From NCBI RefSeq assembly GCF_000149955.1, contig NC_030988.1, positions 3,130,040-3,194,039 of the forward strand: DNA of 64,000 nucleotides, written 5' to 3'. Below the pieces are notes generated by a model. The model worked only from the letters and a program-made list of their open reading frames with translations. It did not search any database and had not been told where the DNA came from. Positions 44,225 through 54,868 of this stretch are shown one piece after another (the stretch's first letter is position 1; every line of letters begins with the position of its first letter). Origin of the DNA: Fusarium oxysporum f. sp. lycopersici 4287. Its lineage: Eukaryota; Ascomycota; Sordariomycetes; Hypocreales; Nectriaceae. Position numbers and translations under genes: made by a program.

Positions 44225-44382
44225 CTGTTGTACAAGGATGGGAGCAACTCAATTCAAGTCAACGTAAGTCAACCCACATCAACATTTTATCAAGGAGCCA
44301 ATGGGATATATGAATTAGGCCAGGGGGGTGAGCTAACTTACGTTGACTTGAACTGAGTTATACTCCCATCCTTGCTGTTGTA
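44225..44382. mobile_element. 142-bp MITE with 8-bp target duplication (hAT-like)
   Basis: The element (44233-44374) has inverted ends of about 38 bp (CAAGGATGGGAGCAACTCAA on the left, matching the right end inverted with few changes). CTGTTGTA flanks it exactly at 44225-44232 and 44375-44382. An 8-bp duplication is the hAT superfamily hallmark. The subterminal words CAATTCAAGT and GTAAGTCAA also occur near 59960, next to a hAT element. Confidence 0.88.
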
Positions 44383-44490
44383 CCTCCCGCTCCTACGCTA
44401 CAAGTATACTTCCCCCACGGCACCAACTTCACAAGCTGGTCGCGCTAGTGGTGGTCCAGTATCGCATTCCGGTGATAATAGTTAATGGAG

Positions 44491-44656
44491 ATATCTCTTT
44501 GAGTGCCACAAGCCTCCACTAGGGTCAAGCGAGGTATCGGCCAGAATCTGGGCAAATCAAATATTACTCCAGTGAAGAAGGTATACGTCCATTGGTTCAG
44601 TTTCTGGCCGATACCTCGCTTGGCCCTAGTGGAGACTTGTGGCACTTAAGAGAGAA
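44491..44656. mobile_element. Inverted-repeat element of about 150 bp
   Basis: AGTGCCACAAGCCTCCACTA begins at 44502 and recurs inverted, ending at 44646; the arms continue through GCGAGGTATCGGCCAGAA. The arms are about 50 bp with about three differences, separated by about 45 bp. The target duplication is unclear. It sits about 600 bp upstream of the bZIP gene. Confidence 0.7.
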
Positions 44657-45230
44657 GTGCTGCTATTTGCTCCCATATTTAAACCTCCGACTCCTTTCAT
44701 CAGTTCGTGCTCTGCTTCCATCTTTAGGGCTCTTGGTTCTCATCGTTAAAGGATTCTATCACCACATTCTTCTTACATGCTTAGGGTTACTAGACACATG
44801 GCCTAGTAATACCATCTCAACTATTGAGCCACCGTTTAGCCTTCCCCTGCCTGACTATTCCATCTATTTCTGTCGTCGTCCGAGAAGCTCTAGACCAGGC
44901 ATGGGAGCTTCTGAAAGCCTGCATTTTGTGGTTTCAAAGCCACCCATTGTGCGGGCTGTACAGACCCCAAGGCCAAGACATCCCTCCACACTGTCCATTG
45001 GTACCCGTGGACTCGGATCCCAGATGGCAACATTCCTACAGCTGCCATGCTCTCCCTCGATGGGAGATGTTAGGTTCGTGCCCTCTAGATTTAACTTATC
45101 ACACCCTACCAGTCGACTCCTTCATCAAGTCGATTGAGTCCTGTGCTTCCCCGATGTCTGGAAATATAATGCTATACCATGCCACGCAAATTAATTAACG
45201 GATAGTTCGTTCTTCGAGGAACCAATTGAT

Positions 45231-46196
45231 ATGTTCCCAGTCCCAACAGTGGGGGGGGTCGATATTCCAGAACAGCAGCCCCAATATAGCGCCGCACCGG
45301 CCCAACCCACAGGGCCCAATCGACGCTGGGACGGCGAAACCTTGCAAGAGATATTATTGAATGCTGAGCGCGGCGATACACCAGTCAACCCGTTTCGCAA
45401 CCGGATCCAAGCGCGGCCAGGATCGGCGCCTTCGAAAGCCAGCGCCACTGCGGTGATCGTAAAGTCGCTTGAACCGAGAAAAAGCGGTCGGAAACTAAAG
45501 AAACAGTCCAAAGGATCGGGTCCAACAGGACAGCAGGAGGAGCTCGATGATGATGACCTTGTCAAGAATCCCCGCCAAAGACGCGTCCTCGAACGTAACC
45601 GAGCCACTGCCGCCAGATGTCGGTTACGCAAACGCGACGAAGCCTCTGCCCTTTCTTCCCGAGAACGAGCCATGGAAGACCGGAACCGCTACCTGTCTTC
45701 GTGTTTTGATTCCCTGACCACCGAAATATACTATCTAAAGACGGAATTGTTACGGCACACCTGCTGCAACTGCGATCTCATTCAAACATATATTGCCAAC
45801 GAGGCAAGGAAGTCCGTGGACGCCTTGCTTGCTTGTTCTTCAGATTTGGCGGCCTATGGCTGCTCAATTGATCCTGAATATGTAGGCTCGAGCGGCACCA
45901 AAACTACTGGCTCTTTGGATTCTCAAAGCCTCAGAGCGATTAGCAACTCGCCGACCCCAACGACCGCCTTTTATCAAAGGCCGAAGGCTTCAGAGGTCAG
46001 GGATGGCATGCTCAGCGTAAATTTGCAACGGCTCCCAAACCTTTACGAGCCGCATGATTCGATGGCTTCTATCCGGATGATTTCGGATGTGCCTCTCGCT
46101 GGATGTGTTCCAGGGCCATATATGAGTACGGGACCGCAACAGCAGTTAACGAATCAGACGGGCTTGGACTCTCTCATATGGGGATTTGGAGGTTAG
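45231..46196 (+). CDS. ATF-type bZIP transcription regulator
   Basis: This 321-residue nuclear DNA-binding protein carries the basic region RVLERNRATAARCRLRKRDE at about residues 118-137; the core N-x2-A-A-x2-C-R-x-R-K-R contacts DNA. A zipper-like stretch follows, and then the block LKTELLRHTCCNCDLIQTYI with ANEARKSV, typical of the ATF/CREB-like fungal bZIP subgroup in which a conserved helix extends the zipper. The N-terminus is proline-rich and acidic, the C-terminus is serine- and threonine-rich. The ATG at 45231 is the first in frame and no intron is needed. In this subgroup, members regulate stress and secondary metabolism; which of these applies here cannot be read from the window. 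No neighbouring pathway genes are present. Confidence 0.82.
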   Translation: MFPVPTVGGVDIPEQQPQYSAAPAQPTGPNRRWDGETLQEILLNAERGDTPVNPFRNRIQARPGSAPSKASATAVIVKSLEPRKSGRKLKKQSKGSGPTGQQEELDDDDLVKNPRQRRVLERNRATAARCRLRKRDEASALSSRERAMEDRNRYLSSCFDSLTTEIYYLKTELLRHTCCNCDLIQTYIANEARKSVDALLACSSDLAAYGCSIDPEYVGSSGTKTTGSLDSQSLRAISNSPTPTTAFYQRPKASEVRDGMLSVNLQRLPNLYEPHDSMASIRMISDVPLAGCVPGPYMSTGPQQQLTNQTGLDSLIWGFGG

Positions 46197-46903
46197 GGTT
46201 GATGCGTGAGTTCAGAAACAAAAACTCCTCAAAATGGGTCAAAACCCAGGCATATGGTAGAGCGAGACAAGCACAGTTTAATGAGCTTAGGCCCTTGTTT
46301 TTCTCAAGTCTGTGGAACAAGTTAGGATGGTTTGGAATATACAATCGATTGTTGGAAGAATTGATGGTTCCCCCTCAACTTCAGGATTAAGTTTCAAGAT
46401 TAAAGTTAAAGTTTAATGTCCTAAAACTCAAATCGTAGGACTTCCATCTAGGACTCTAGGACTCTAGGACTCAAGTCCAAGAAAGAAACAGTCGAAGATA
46501 TAAGGCCACAAAGGTCCTTCGACTGCAAGGAGTTAATAATAACAATCAATTATCAACTGCACTCAGCATCCCTGCGTAATCCAACAACACTGGTGCGTCT
46601 ACCCATGGATCCGAAAACGGAATCATCACTGCTTCAATAAAAGTTAGTGATAGGGCTCTTTACTGGGGAAATATCCCAGAGAATTTTGATAGCAGCATTT
46701 TTGATCAGGGTGGTCAACAATTCAATTCCATCAATCCGGCGTCCATGTTGAGTTGAGTGGACAGCTTACTCATCGTGTAGTCCATGGAGTTGAACCATCA
46801 CGCCTTGAATTTGGATTGATGGCGTTGAATTGAAACGGTTGAGCTCAATTATACACATCGAGCCCCACCCTCTGGACCACCTCCCCCCTCCGGTACGTAT
46901 TAA
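46197..46903. other. Spacer with short tandem repeats
   Basis: It contains three TCTAGGAC units at about 46450 and several CAATTCAAT / TTGAATTG words around 46720-46850, similar to the ends of hAT-type elements, but no clear terminal repeat of the following transposase gene. Confidence 0.4.
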
Positions 46904-48667
46904 TCATCCTTCTCTGCTTTGCCATTTAATGCTATTTGCAGTTTCTTCAGACACATCTATCAGTGCATCTCCGGCCTCAATTAGCCCACTTCTCACCCAC
47001 GATCTTAATGTTTGCGTCATCCTTATCGTACTGGCTTCCAGCCGAGTCCCAAGTGGTGACACCATTTGCCCAGCAACGCTAAATAGTCGCTCGCACTCTG
47101 CAGACATAGGTGGGATCGAGAGCACATCGAGAGCCATCCGTGACAGTCGTGGATAGTCTTTCCGTTTCTCCCACCAATACCGCAGTGGATCTGTCACCAG
47201 TGGATCGTGCTTCGCATCGGGATTGCGTAGCCAATGATCATACTCATCATAGTCCCCATCCCACGAACCTTTCAAGCAAGCAGTTTCGTCTGGCAGCGAC
47301 GACGTTCTACAAGCCCGATGCCTCTCAAGCGCACTCATTACCTTCAAACGCTTCAGTGGAGGCTCTCCATTGGGCGTTGACAGTGTCGGCGATGATTTGT
47401 ACTTTTCCTCCCACAATTTCTTCACCATATCTTTTGCCTCTTCAAGCCACACCAGCGGTGTCTCATCAGTCCATGTGTTCTCGAAATATGCCCAGCGCGA
47501 AACAGGATTCAGAATCGCTGAGGCATAGTATGCTGGCGTTTCATCAAGCTTCGTGTAATAGTCATTCAGCTTGCACCATCCTAAATTAATGTTAACCCTG
47601 AAGTGTTCGGAATCCGGGTAGTTTCCCGCAACTGCTTTCCACTCCTCAAGCCTTTCCATCAGAAATTCATATGTTGAGGCGACGTCCCACATATTGCCGT
47701 ATGCCTCGACATGTCCTCCTTTGCGTGGTCGTCTTTGGGCATCACCCTCAAGCATACGGAGTGCCTCCTCAAAGTCAACAAGCACCTCCTCCATTAACTC
47801 AACAACCATCCAGTCATTCTCGCTGAGCAGGCTCTCCTCACAAAGGCACAGAGGCATTTCCTCTGTCCTTCTCACACCATTCCGGCGTTCTCTATTGAAT
47901 TCTATCGTGGTTTTCTCAATGAGGTCCTCGAGAAAGGGTCGTAGCTTCAGGCCCCGCCTCATCATATAGAGAGTCGACAACTAGCGAGTCTGATTATCAC
48001 GTACGACGTCCAAAGGTTTCCTCGCTTGAATGACTGGGATGTCAGAGTTTTGAAAGAACTCTTCCTGAAGAGCACGGAGTTTATATGTCAGCTTGTCCGA
48101 CCGGTGGATCCAGTGCACCAGGTTGTGGAGTTTGCCAACGGGGCCTTTCTTCCGCCAGATTTCGTGCTGAGTAACATCAAAACCAGGTTCCCCATCGACC
48201 TCGGTTTCGAAAGCCTCAGGGTTTTGCCCAAACAATAGGGCGTTGACAACAAGATTAAGCACGTGGCCGAAGCATCGTATTCTCCGTTGCTTCGAATCGA
48301 CGCCCAGCGCCCTTGCAAGCTCCTCCGTAGCAGTGTCCATGTTGCCAGCGTTATCCAACGTCATGTATCCCACCTTGTCGAGAATCTCATAACTCTCCAG
48401 TATCTCCAGGATCTGCGCTGCAATATTCTCACCAGTGTGCGAAATCCTCAGTTCCGGCAGGCCAAGGACCAGTTTCGATGGGGCTCCATTATTGTCAACA
48501 AAAGAATACACTATCCCATAGAGCGCGTGCCGGTTCCTGGAGCGCCAGCCATCGAAAGCGATATGAATCTGGCCCGGGGTGCTCCTCAGATGGTCGATTA
48601 CGCGCAAGGTTGAAAGCCACTCCACCCAATCCACGTAGTGGATCCACTCGTGGATTCCACTGTCCAC
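46904..48667 (-). pseudogene. hAT transposase, one nonsense codon, 5' end lost
   Basis: Two collinear frames in the same phase (48667-47984 and 47980-46904) are separated by a single TAG at 47983-47981, where the family has tryptophan (DNQTR-stop-LSTLYMM). The protein shows FDGWRSRNRHALYG, LDNAGNMDTA, RIRCFGHVLNLVVNALLFGQ, GPVGKLHNLVHWI, then KLNDYYTKLDETPAYYASAI, and the C-terminal dimerisation region RYWWEKRKDYPRLSRMALDV with PPMSAECERLFSVAG. These are the hallmarks of fungal hAT transposases. The BED-type zinc finger expected at the N-terminus is missing; the frame starts near an array of GTGGAT words. It was probably active recently, since only one point change and the N-terminal loss separate it from an intact enzyme. 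Confidence 0.85.
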
Positions 48668-48762
48668 TCCACTGGCAAAATCCCAGTGGATTGGCTAATC
48701 CACCGAATCCACTCGGCAATGTCGTGGATGGATAGGGTGGATTTGGGTGGATTATAAGTGGG
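48618..48762. repeat. Iterated ATCCAC/GTGGAT motifs beside the hAT gene
   Basis: Ten copies of ATCCAC or its complement GTGGAT lie within about 135 bp (for example AGTGGATCCACTCGTGGATT), interspersed with CCACTCC. Subterminal clusters of this kind bind transposase in hAT elements, so this is a plausible end of the element. Confidence 0.65.
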
Positions 48763-49436
48763 GTAGTTAAGGGCGCCCATATATTTTGGCAGAATGCCTT
48801 TAACAGAGGCTGATGTGCCCCATAATCTTTGCAATGTTGCTACCCTATGTCAAAAACACCATGAAGCTTCTGAACAGCGCAATTTTAGAATACATACAAT
48901 ATAGGAAACACTATTCGAATGTCCTACGCTTTCTTATTGGGATGACGTAAGTCTCGATGGATATACTTAGGATTTGCTCCGTGAGTGCATATCGTTATGA
49001 GGGCCATCAATAAGTGTACATTTTCCTCAACAACATATCCGGCAAATATCAAGTTCGACTGTCCATACTTTGAATTTATAATACAACAATTATACCATTA
49101 AATAACTGCCCGCAAGCTGATTCAAAAAACGCGTCCAGATCCCTCAATATCTCAATACTGCGCGAAAAATTGCAAGCGATACTAATCGCGTCAAGCTCGT
49201 GATGTGAAGGATGTTAGGGACTTATCTAATACCCGACCCCAATATGGCACTCGCTACGTGCTCGTCCACATCAAATTGGCTCGAAAGGCAAGTATCTGAA
49301 ACATCTGCAGGATAAGGGCATATTGTGCCAACTGGTCGCGTTGGACGCGTCATTCGCGCTGACCTGACGACCTGTTGTTGACCCATCACCTGCACCATGT
49401 TTTGCGTTTTCGACATGACAAAGAGATTATTTTACC
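48763..49436. other. No supported gene
   Basis: AT-leaning sequence with short frames. A minus-strand frame at 49222-49416 shows nothing recognisable. Confidence 0.4.
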
Positions 49437-49715
49437 ATGACCTTGCCTGATTCCTGCTTCGACATTTCCGACAGCGGCTTCGGGTCCGCTGCCGAATCAA
49501 CACCCTGCCCGACGCCGTATCCTACCCGTTCAACCTCGACCCCTGTCTCGACTGTGAGAACCTCTTCCGTAAGCGATGAACAGTATGAACGTACGCTCTG
49601 GAGGCATTTCCCAGGCTGGGCGTTCTCTGAGCGAGCCAGGGAGACGCGTTGCTGGGCGTGGGAGAAGCTAAAGAGGGAGACGGAGAAGCTAACTTTGAGA
49701 GGGGCGGGTGCATGA
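49437..49715 (+). CDS. Small hypothetical protein (92 residues)
   Basis: The frame starts MTLPDSCFDISDSGFGSAAE, continues with a serine-, threonine- and proline-rich segment, then a tryptophan-rich block (LWRHFPGWAFSERARETRCW) and a basic end. There is no signal peptide. DNA from about 49650 to 49765 has ordered matches to 63610-63740 (GCGTGGGAGAA, GACGGAGA, GCATGAGGGGA, ATTGGCTA, CTGACGGA), so part of it is duplicated there. Function unknown. Confidence 0.4.
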   Translation: MTLPDSCFDISDSGFGSAAESTPCPTPYPTRSTSTPVSTVRTSSVSDEQYERTLWRHFPGWAFSERARETRCWAWEKLKRETEKLTLRGAGA

Positions 49716-49729
49716 GGGGATCGTCTCAA

Positions 49730-50202
49730 AGTCGAGAGCTGCTATTGGCTATACACTGACGGACCGGCATCCAAAGCCTGCTATTCGTGGACCGCCCCAA
49801 TTGATGTGATTGGAAGACAAGACATCAACTGAGTGAGGTGGATTGGTCAGGTATTGGTTAGGGTAACCCCGTCCAAACAGCTTATCTTTCTGTGGCTGTA
49901 AGGTTCTACCAGGGCGTATAGCGCCAGCACGTAGTCGAACGGTGCTCCCTGGACTCGTCCCAATGTTCGAAGAGAATGACTAGATTTCACAGTTCAATCT
50001 AACGCTTTGATACAGTGGCCGTGTAAGCAGACGCCACGTCGAGTCAGTCAAGGAGGATTGATGGACTTTGATTCCAGGCTCAGGCTCCGAACGATCGCCC
50101 AAAGCATCTTGGACAAGATATATACAAGTGGTTATAGCTCTCAAATTATCTCAAACTCTCTGTCTATTATTTCCCTACATTTTACGTAAAGCATTCGCAA
50201 CT
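49730..50202. promoter_or_regulatory. Upstream region of the first PTH11-like gene
   Basis: No gene. It carries the promoter side of the gene starting at 50203 and no recognisable elements beyond AT-rich words near 50120-50180. Confidence 0.3.
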
Positions 50203-51732
50203 ATGGAGGACCGACGAACTCCAATCCTCGGGCTAAATATCGCATTAATGCTTCTTTCAATCCTCGCTATCGCGGCGAGACTTTCCACCCGGGCATTCGT
50301 TGTTAAGAAAATTGGTCCCGATGACGGTTGGCGCTCTTCCTGTACCATTGCTTTCAAATGGCGTATTGATAATCATACAGTTCTCATTGCGATTGCATTT
50401 CTTTTTGGCCTGGCACTCTCGACACTCTATATGCTCTGTAGGTCGTTTCAGCTTTGATAAATTCACCTCAGTCTTTACTAACGTAAAACCAGCAACAAGA
50501 TATGGAGAGGGGCTCCATATTGAATACCTGCAACCCGAGAATGTGCCAACATACACTCGGGTCATGTTGTTGTCAGGCGTGAGTCAACCACACTCAATCT
50601 GTACTTCCAGGATTGGCACTAACAAGTAAGCAGCTAATTTACGGACTCTGTCAGATGTTTATTAAGCTATCCTACCTTAGCCTTTACCTGCGCATCGCCC
50701 CTCATAAGACCTACCGACTGGCTTTATACGTCTCGATGGTCCTGGTCTTTGCCTTTGGCATTTCCACTTCGCTGGTATCCATGTTATTATGTTTGCCTTT
50801 CGAGAAACTCTGGAAACCAGATATCCCAGGCCATTGCATCGACATAAACACATTTTACATGTTTAATACGACCGCAAACATGATCTTTGACATTGCCATC
50901 TATGCCATGCCAATACAGATCCTCTGGCATCTAAATCGTAAGTAGACAGATATTGGTGGCGAACGCAATATTGACCATTTTGATAGTACCCAAAAGGCAG
51001 CGGATGGGATTGGTATTGGTGTTTGCGCTGGGTTTCCTGTAAGTGTCTTCTCGGCCAAGTCAATAAGTGAGTTGCCATGGGTCTTAACGGCAAGAAGTGT
51101 TCTAGTTGCAAGTGTTTTCCGCCTGGTAACTCTTGTGCGTTTATTATATTCCCCAGATTGTAAGTCTCTTCCCTAAACTTGCCAAACTTAAAGCTGATCG
51201 TGGATGTAGACCGCGGAGATAATACCTGTATGGAAACTTCAATCTGCCTTTGAATACCTGCTGATAGTTACCTAGGGACGACTGTGCGCCCCCATTGACA
51301 CATCTTTACTCCATTGCCCGGTTTTAACTGAGATATTAGGTCGAATCATTGAACTGGTCATCTGTAGAAATCCATCTCGCCCTCGTCTTATCTTGCACCG
51401 TGGCATTTAAGACACTGATTCAGAGATTCCTTCCAGGTGTTCTTGAGAGAGCTTCTCGGTCAACAAAGAACATCGTCTCTCGAGGCTGGCCACGCGGTGC
51501 CAAGCACGATGGAGATTACGTGCTCCAGTCTGTCGGCCACAATGAGTCGCGCGCGAACATTGCCACAAGGGGGGATTCCAACGAAGCTGATGAAATTGGA
51601 AGTCAGAACCCAATTGTCGAAGATGTGGAGATGGCCGGATTGAAGGGGGCAGCCTCATATCGCTCTTTGAATTCGAGCATTGGTGACCAGGTTGGTAGCA
51701 GGCAGTTGCCCGCGGAGCAGGGCGGCTGGTAG
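50203..51732 (+). CDS. PTH11-type integral membrane protein A (multi-exon)
   Basis: This is a fungal seven-helix protein of the rhodopsin-like PTH11 class, thought to sense surface or chemical cues at the plasma membrane. The start ATG at 50203 gives MEDRRTPILGLNIALMLLSI, followed by RAFVVKKIGPDDGWRSS. Exons, with plausible GT-AG borders: 50203-50341, 50381-50437, 50493-50578, 50631-50937, 50987-51038, 51095-51159, then a final exon ending at 51732 whose start I could not fix. Joined parts read FLIAIAFLFGLALSTLYM, TRYGEGLHIEYLQPENVPTY, GLCQMFIKLSYLSLYLRIA, LPKRQRMGLVLVFALGFL and VEIHLALVLSCTVAFKTLIQ, matching the usual order of conserved blocks. A hydrophilic tail of about 90 residues follows. 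No damage is evident. No CFEM domain is seen. Confidence 0.72.
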
Positions 51733-52228
51733 TGTGACTTTGGTCCGGGCAAGCAGCCTAGAAGTCTGTTGTATACAGTGACTTGCGCACAAAGAATCGT
51801 GCCGCCGCTATCATCACCGCGCCGTCGGTGTGTCTCCCATTCGGGAAACGGTCCTTAGCTCAGGAGGTGTTACGCTTGGCAGAAGTCACTCTCGAGCCGA
51901 CTATAGTCGCTAGGCTCTAAGATGGCGCCGCCCTCAATTTGTTCTCTTTTCTCCTGAGCTTTAGATACGCAATGTAAGGTGCCAGGACCCATATCCTACT
52001 TGTACCAATTACCACTGGTATTGGCACCCAATACCTTTTTTTCCGGCCCGTGCACGCTTCTCGGATTTGGCAACGTCTATCAAGCGAATGTCTCCACACA
52101 AGCGAGTGTCCCAAAAATCTCAAACTTTAAATACAGGATTCCAGATAAAAACATATAAAAGCATCTGATCAATTGAATTCAGTCGTTATACTTTTCCCCA
52201 TACGTCTCAATAACACCCTAAAAAAGTA
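51733..52228. other. Intergenic, no gene seen
   Basis: Short frames only. Confidence 0.4.
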
Positions 52229-52381
52229 CAGCCTGGAGATCGGGAATGGGTTACAGTGATCCAAGCAATTGATGCGGAAGGCTGGGCGGTCCAGCCCTTT
52301 ATCGTATTTGCAGGCCAAAATCACCTTAGCAACTGGTATCAAGAAAGCAACTTCCCGGGTGATTGGGTTATCACTACAACC
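52229..52381 (+). pseudogene. Relic of a Fot1/pogo transposase
   Basis: The plus strand reads QPGDREWVTVIQAIDAEGWA, VQPFIVFAGQNHLSNWYQES and GDWVITTT without stops. The matching part of the enzyme at 24647-26074 is QPGNREWITVIQAINAEGQA and EPFIIGAGQNHLANWHEE. Only about 51 codons remain readable; faint remains may continue to about 52700 but with stops and shifts. Confidence 0.8.
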
Positions 52382-52877
52382 GTAAACCCTGCTTGCATGT
52401 GACAACCTAGCACCTATTTAATATCTGTTCTTGTGGGAGCGCCAACGACTATTAGAAACAGACAAAAAATAGGGTCCCCTGCAGTAAGCTCTCTTCTTTC
52501 TTTAATTCCAGCCATTACTCAGAATTTCACAAGTCATGGCTTGGAAGAGATTAAATTACACTAGGACAGCCACCGAAACGGTTTGAGGTGCCAAGGTGAA
52601 CATTGTTCAAGCTAACGGCAAATTCCACTATGCCGCGCCTTAGACCTCTATAGAACTCACGCCCTAAACTAAAGTACAGGGACGATTTCAAGGCCTAGTT
52701 GCTTCATAGGAGACCTAATATTAGCAAAGCCATTATTATAAATCCAGATACTTTTAATAAATCCCAACAAGGACAAGGCTCAAGATCATCCTCCGTGAGA
52801 TTTATATACGAGAAGGGCGGTATAATTAAGCACTTGTCACTTTCATAAGACGCACGGCGCCCGCAAATGCAGATCTA
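52382..52877. other. Faint transposase remains, no gene
   Basis: Possible continuation of the pogo relic, with words such as LDSHRNGL at about 52562, but frames are broken. Confidence 0.35.
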
Positions 52878-53068
52878 CTACCGCACCAACTCATGAAATT
52901 CGGTAGCGCCTGTGGGTACAGACTAGCCTGATACTAGCCCTCTAATTGGTCAGGATGTAAATAAAGATCTGACATCTTGTTAAATAGCCTTATTGGTCAA
53001 ATGAAGGAAATGGCTCAAACTAGCGTGTATCCACAGGCGCTACCGAATTTCATGAGTTGGTGCGGTAG
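52878..53068. mobile_element. 191-bp MITE with 49-bp terminal inverted repeats
   Basis: The left end CTACCGCACCAACTCATGAA (52878-52926) and the right end (53020-53068) are complementary at 46 of 49 positions. CTA and TAG at the very ends are compatible with a TA target duplication as in Tc1/mariner-type elements. The inner 93 bp have no coding potential. The near-identical ends show that it is young. Confidence 0.85.
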
Positions 53069-54868
53069 TTCAAGTGCCGGCTTCTTTGATCATAGCGCAT
53101 TAGCTCTTGAGCTAATCGCCACTAGTCAGTAACGTCACCACAAGGGGCACCATTGGCCGTTGTACAAAAGAATGGCTTGTGGCTAATACGCCTGGCAGAA
53201 GTAAGGGAGGTGGATGCCTCCTAGCCTTACTGTTACCCCAGCCTGATCGCTTATATGCGGGCGCTCTCCGCCCTCATCGAACTTTATAACTCTATAAAGA
53301 TAAGTTATTTAACCCGGGCATGAGACCCGGAACTTCCCAGATTTGCGCGATTACATTGTCAGCGTGGCGCCGGATGTCGACAACTCTGGCGACTGCCCAA
53401 CGAACAAGAAGCTGGGATTGGGTCATGTGTTCTGCCTTGTCCCTAACGTAGAGAAGAGATATGATGTGGCTGGATTCGTGTTCCATTTGATTGCAACATG
53501 ATGGTCACACACGACTGCCCCCTGCTGCGAGACGCAGGTAATGATAGGTATTGAGAAGAGACGATTCTTTTTGAGTTTTTCTAGAGCGTGGTGTCGCATG
53601 TCAGGCATGATCTTAACGAGCCTCAGGAAACAACAACACTTATTAATCGAGCTGTGTGCTTTAAGTATAATCTGTGGGATGGAGGACCCCACATTTCAGA
53701 TAATAATGAAAAAAAAAAACAAAAAAACACTCTTACTGCTCATTATTGGTTTTATCTGACCTTAATTCTTTTTTCGCATACTTATCAGTGCAACAAGAGG
53801 TTTCCCTGACCCAGTCTACCAGTCTACCGAGACCGACCTATATTTTATATGACAGTAATAGCCACTGGTTACGCCAAGACAAACTAATCCTGTGGACCGT
53901 TCGCCTGGCCTCGCGGATGATCCGACGCCTTAAATGATGCACGGACGGATCCTAGATATCTAGGCAATCCATTCGATATCACATGCCCAGTACAGTAGGC
54001 TTTAAATTTTCTGAGAAGTTAAGCCTATCACCTTTCAATTTGTTCAGGCTTTCCCATAAGTACCTTGTCCTACACCCTCGTTACGTGCGGGGAACCTTGA
54101 GATGCATCGCCAAAACACCATTCAAAGTCATGGAGAAGTTATTAATGAGTCATCCATTGATGCTTGCCGAGGCCCTCAATGCATATGATGACTGCAAGGT
54201 GAAGTTCTAATTGCCTTGCTTGTCAAGGTAATCGGCTTAGGAAGCCAACGCCAAAGGGCTCAAGGAAGCTTTTGGGGCTGGTCAGTAACAACGCTGAGAA
54301 GCCTCTAGCAAAGAAAAAGATGCATCACTTCATTTGGGGACGTGAGCAATGGTGAGACAAGTGGCAGAGGCTAAATTAGGTAGTGAATAATCCGCCTTTC
54401 TTCCTGGCTTTTTAATTAGGCTGGTGTCTCTAGAGTGACCTGGCGGAACGTTTAACACATTCAAAGGGATAGACTAAAGGATGCCTTAAGGCTTCACACA
54501 CCGGGAATGACTCGTGTGTTCGAGGCACATGCTGGCTTTCCCCTTACTAGCTGCCGCTAGGCCCACCACGGGAGAGCAGCCGGCATATTATAGTCGATCA
54601 CCCATGTCAACTACTTCCAAGGTGGCGTAATGCAGTATCTGAGCGCCATTCCCGCCTGCCAGGGATAAAACTTTCGAGAAAACGTGGCTTTGTAATTCGC
54701 GGTAACCTAAATTCCCTAGCCTTCGTCGAATTTTGCGGCACCACCTAGAATAAAAAGAACATAAATAAGTCTCATCGTCCTCAGATATTGCTAAGCAAGT
54801 GGATCTCCACTGTATTGTGTGAATTTGGCCGACGGTATACGCCCGGAATACAAGAGACTTCCTTGGCA
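53069..54868. other. No supported gene
   Basis: Frames of up to 89 codons exist on both strands without domains. A poly-A rich patch (AATGAAAAAAAAAAACAAAA) lies near 53705. The end of this region carries the promoter of the second PTH11-like gene. Confidence 0.45.
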
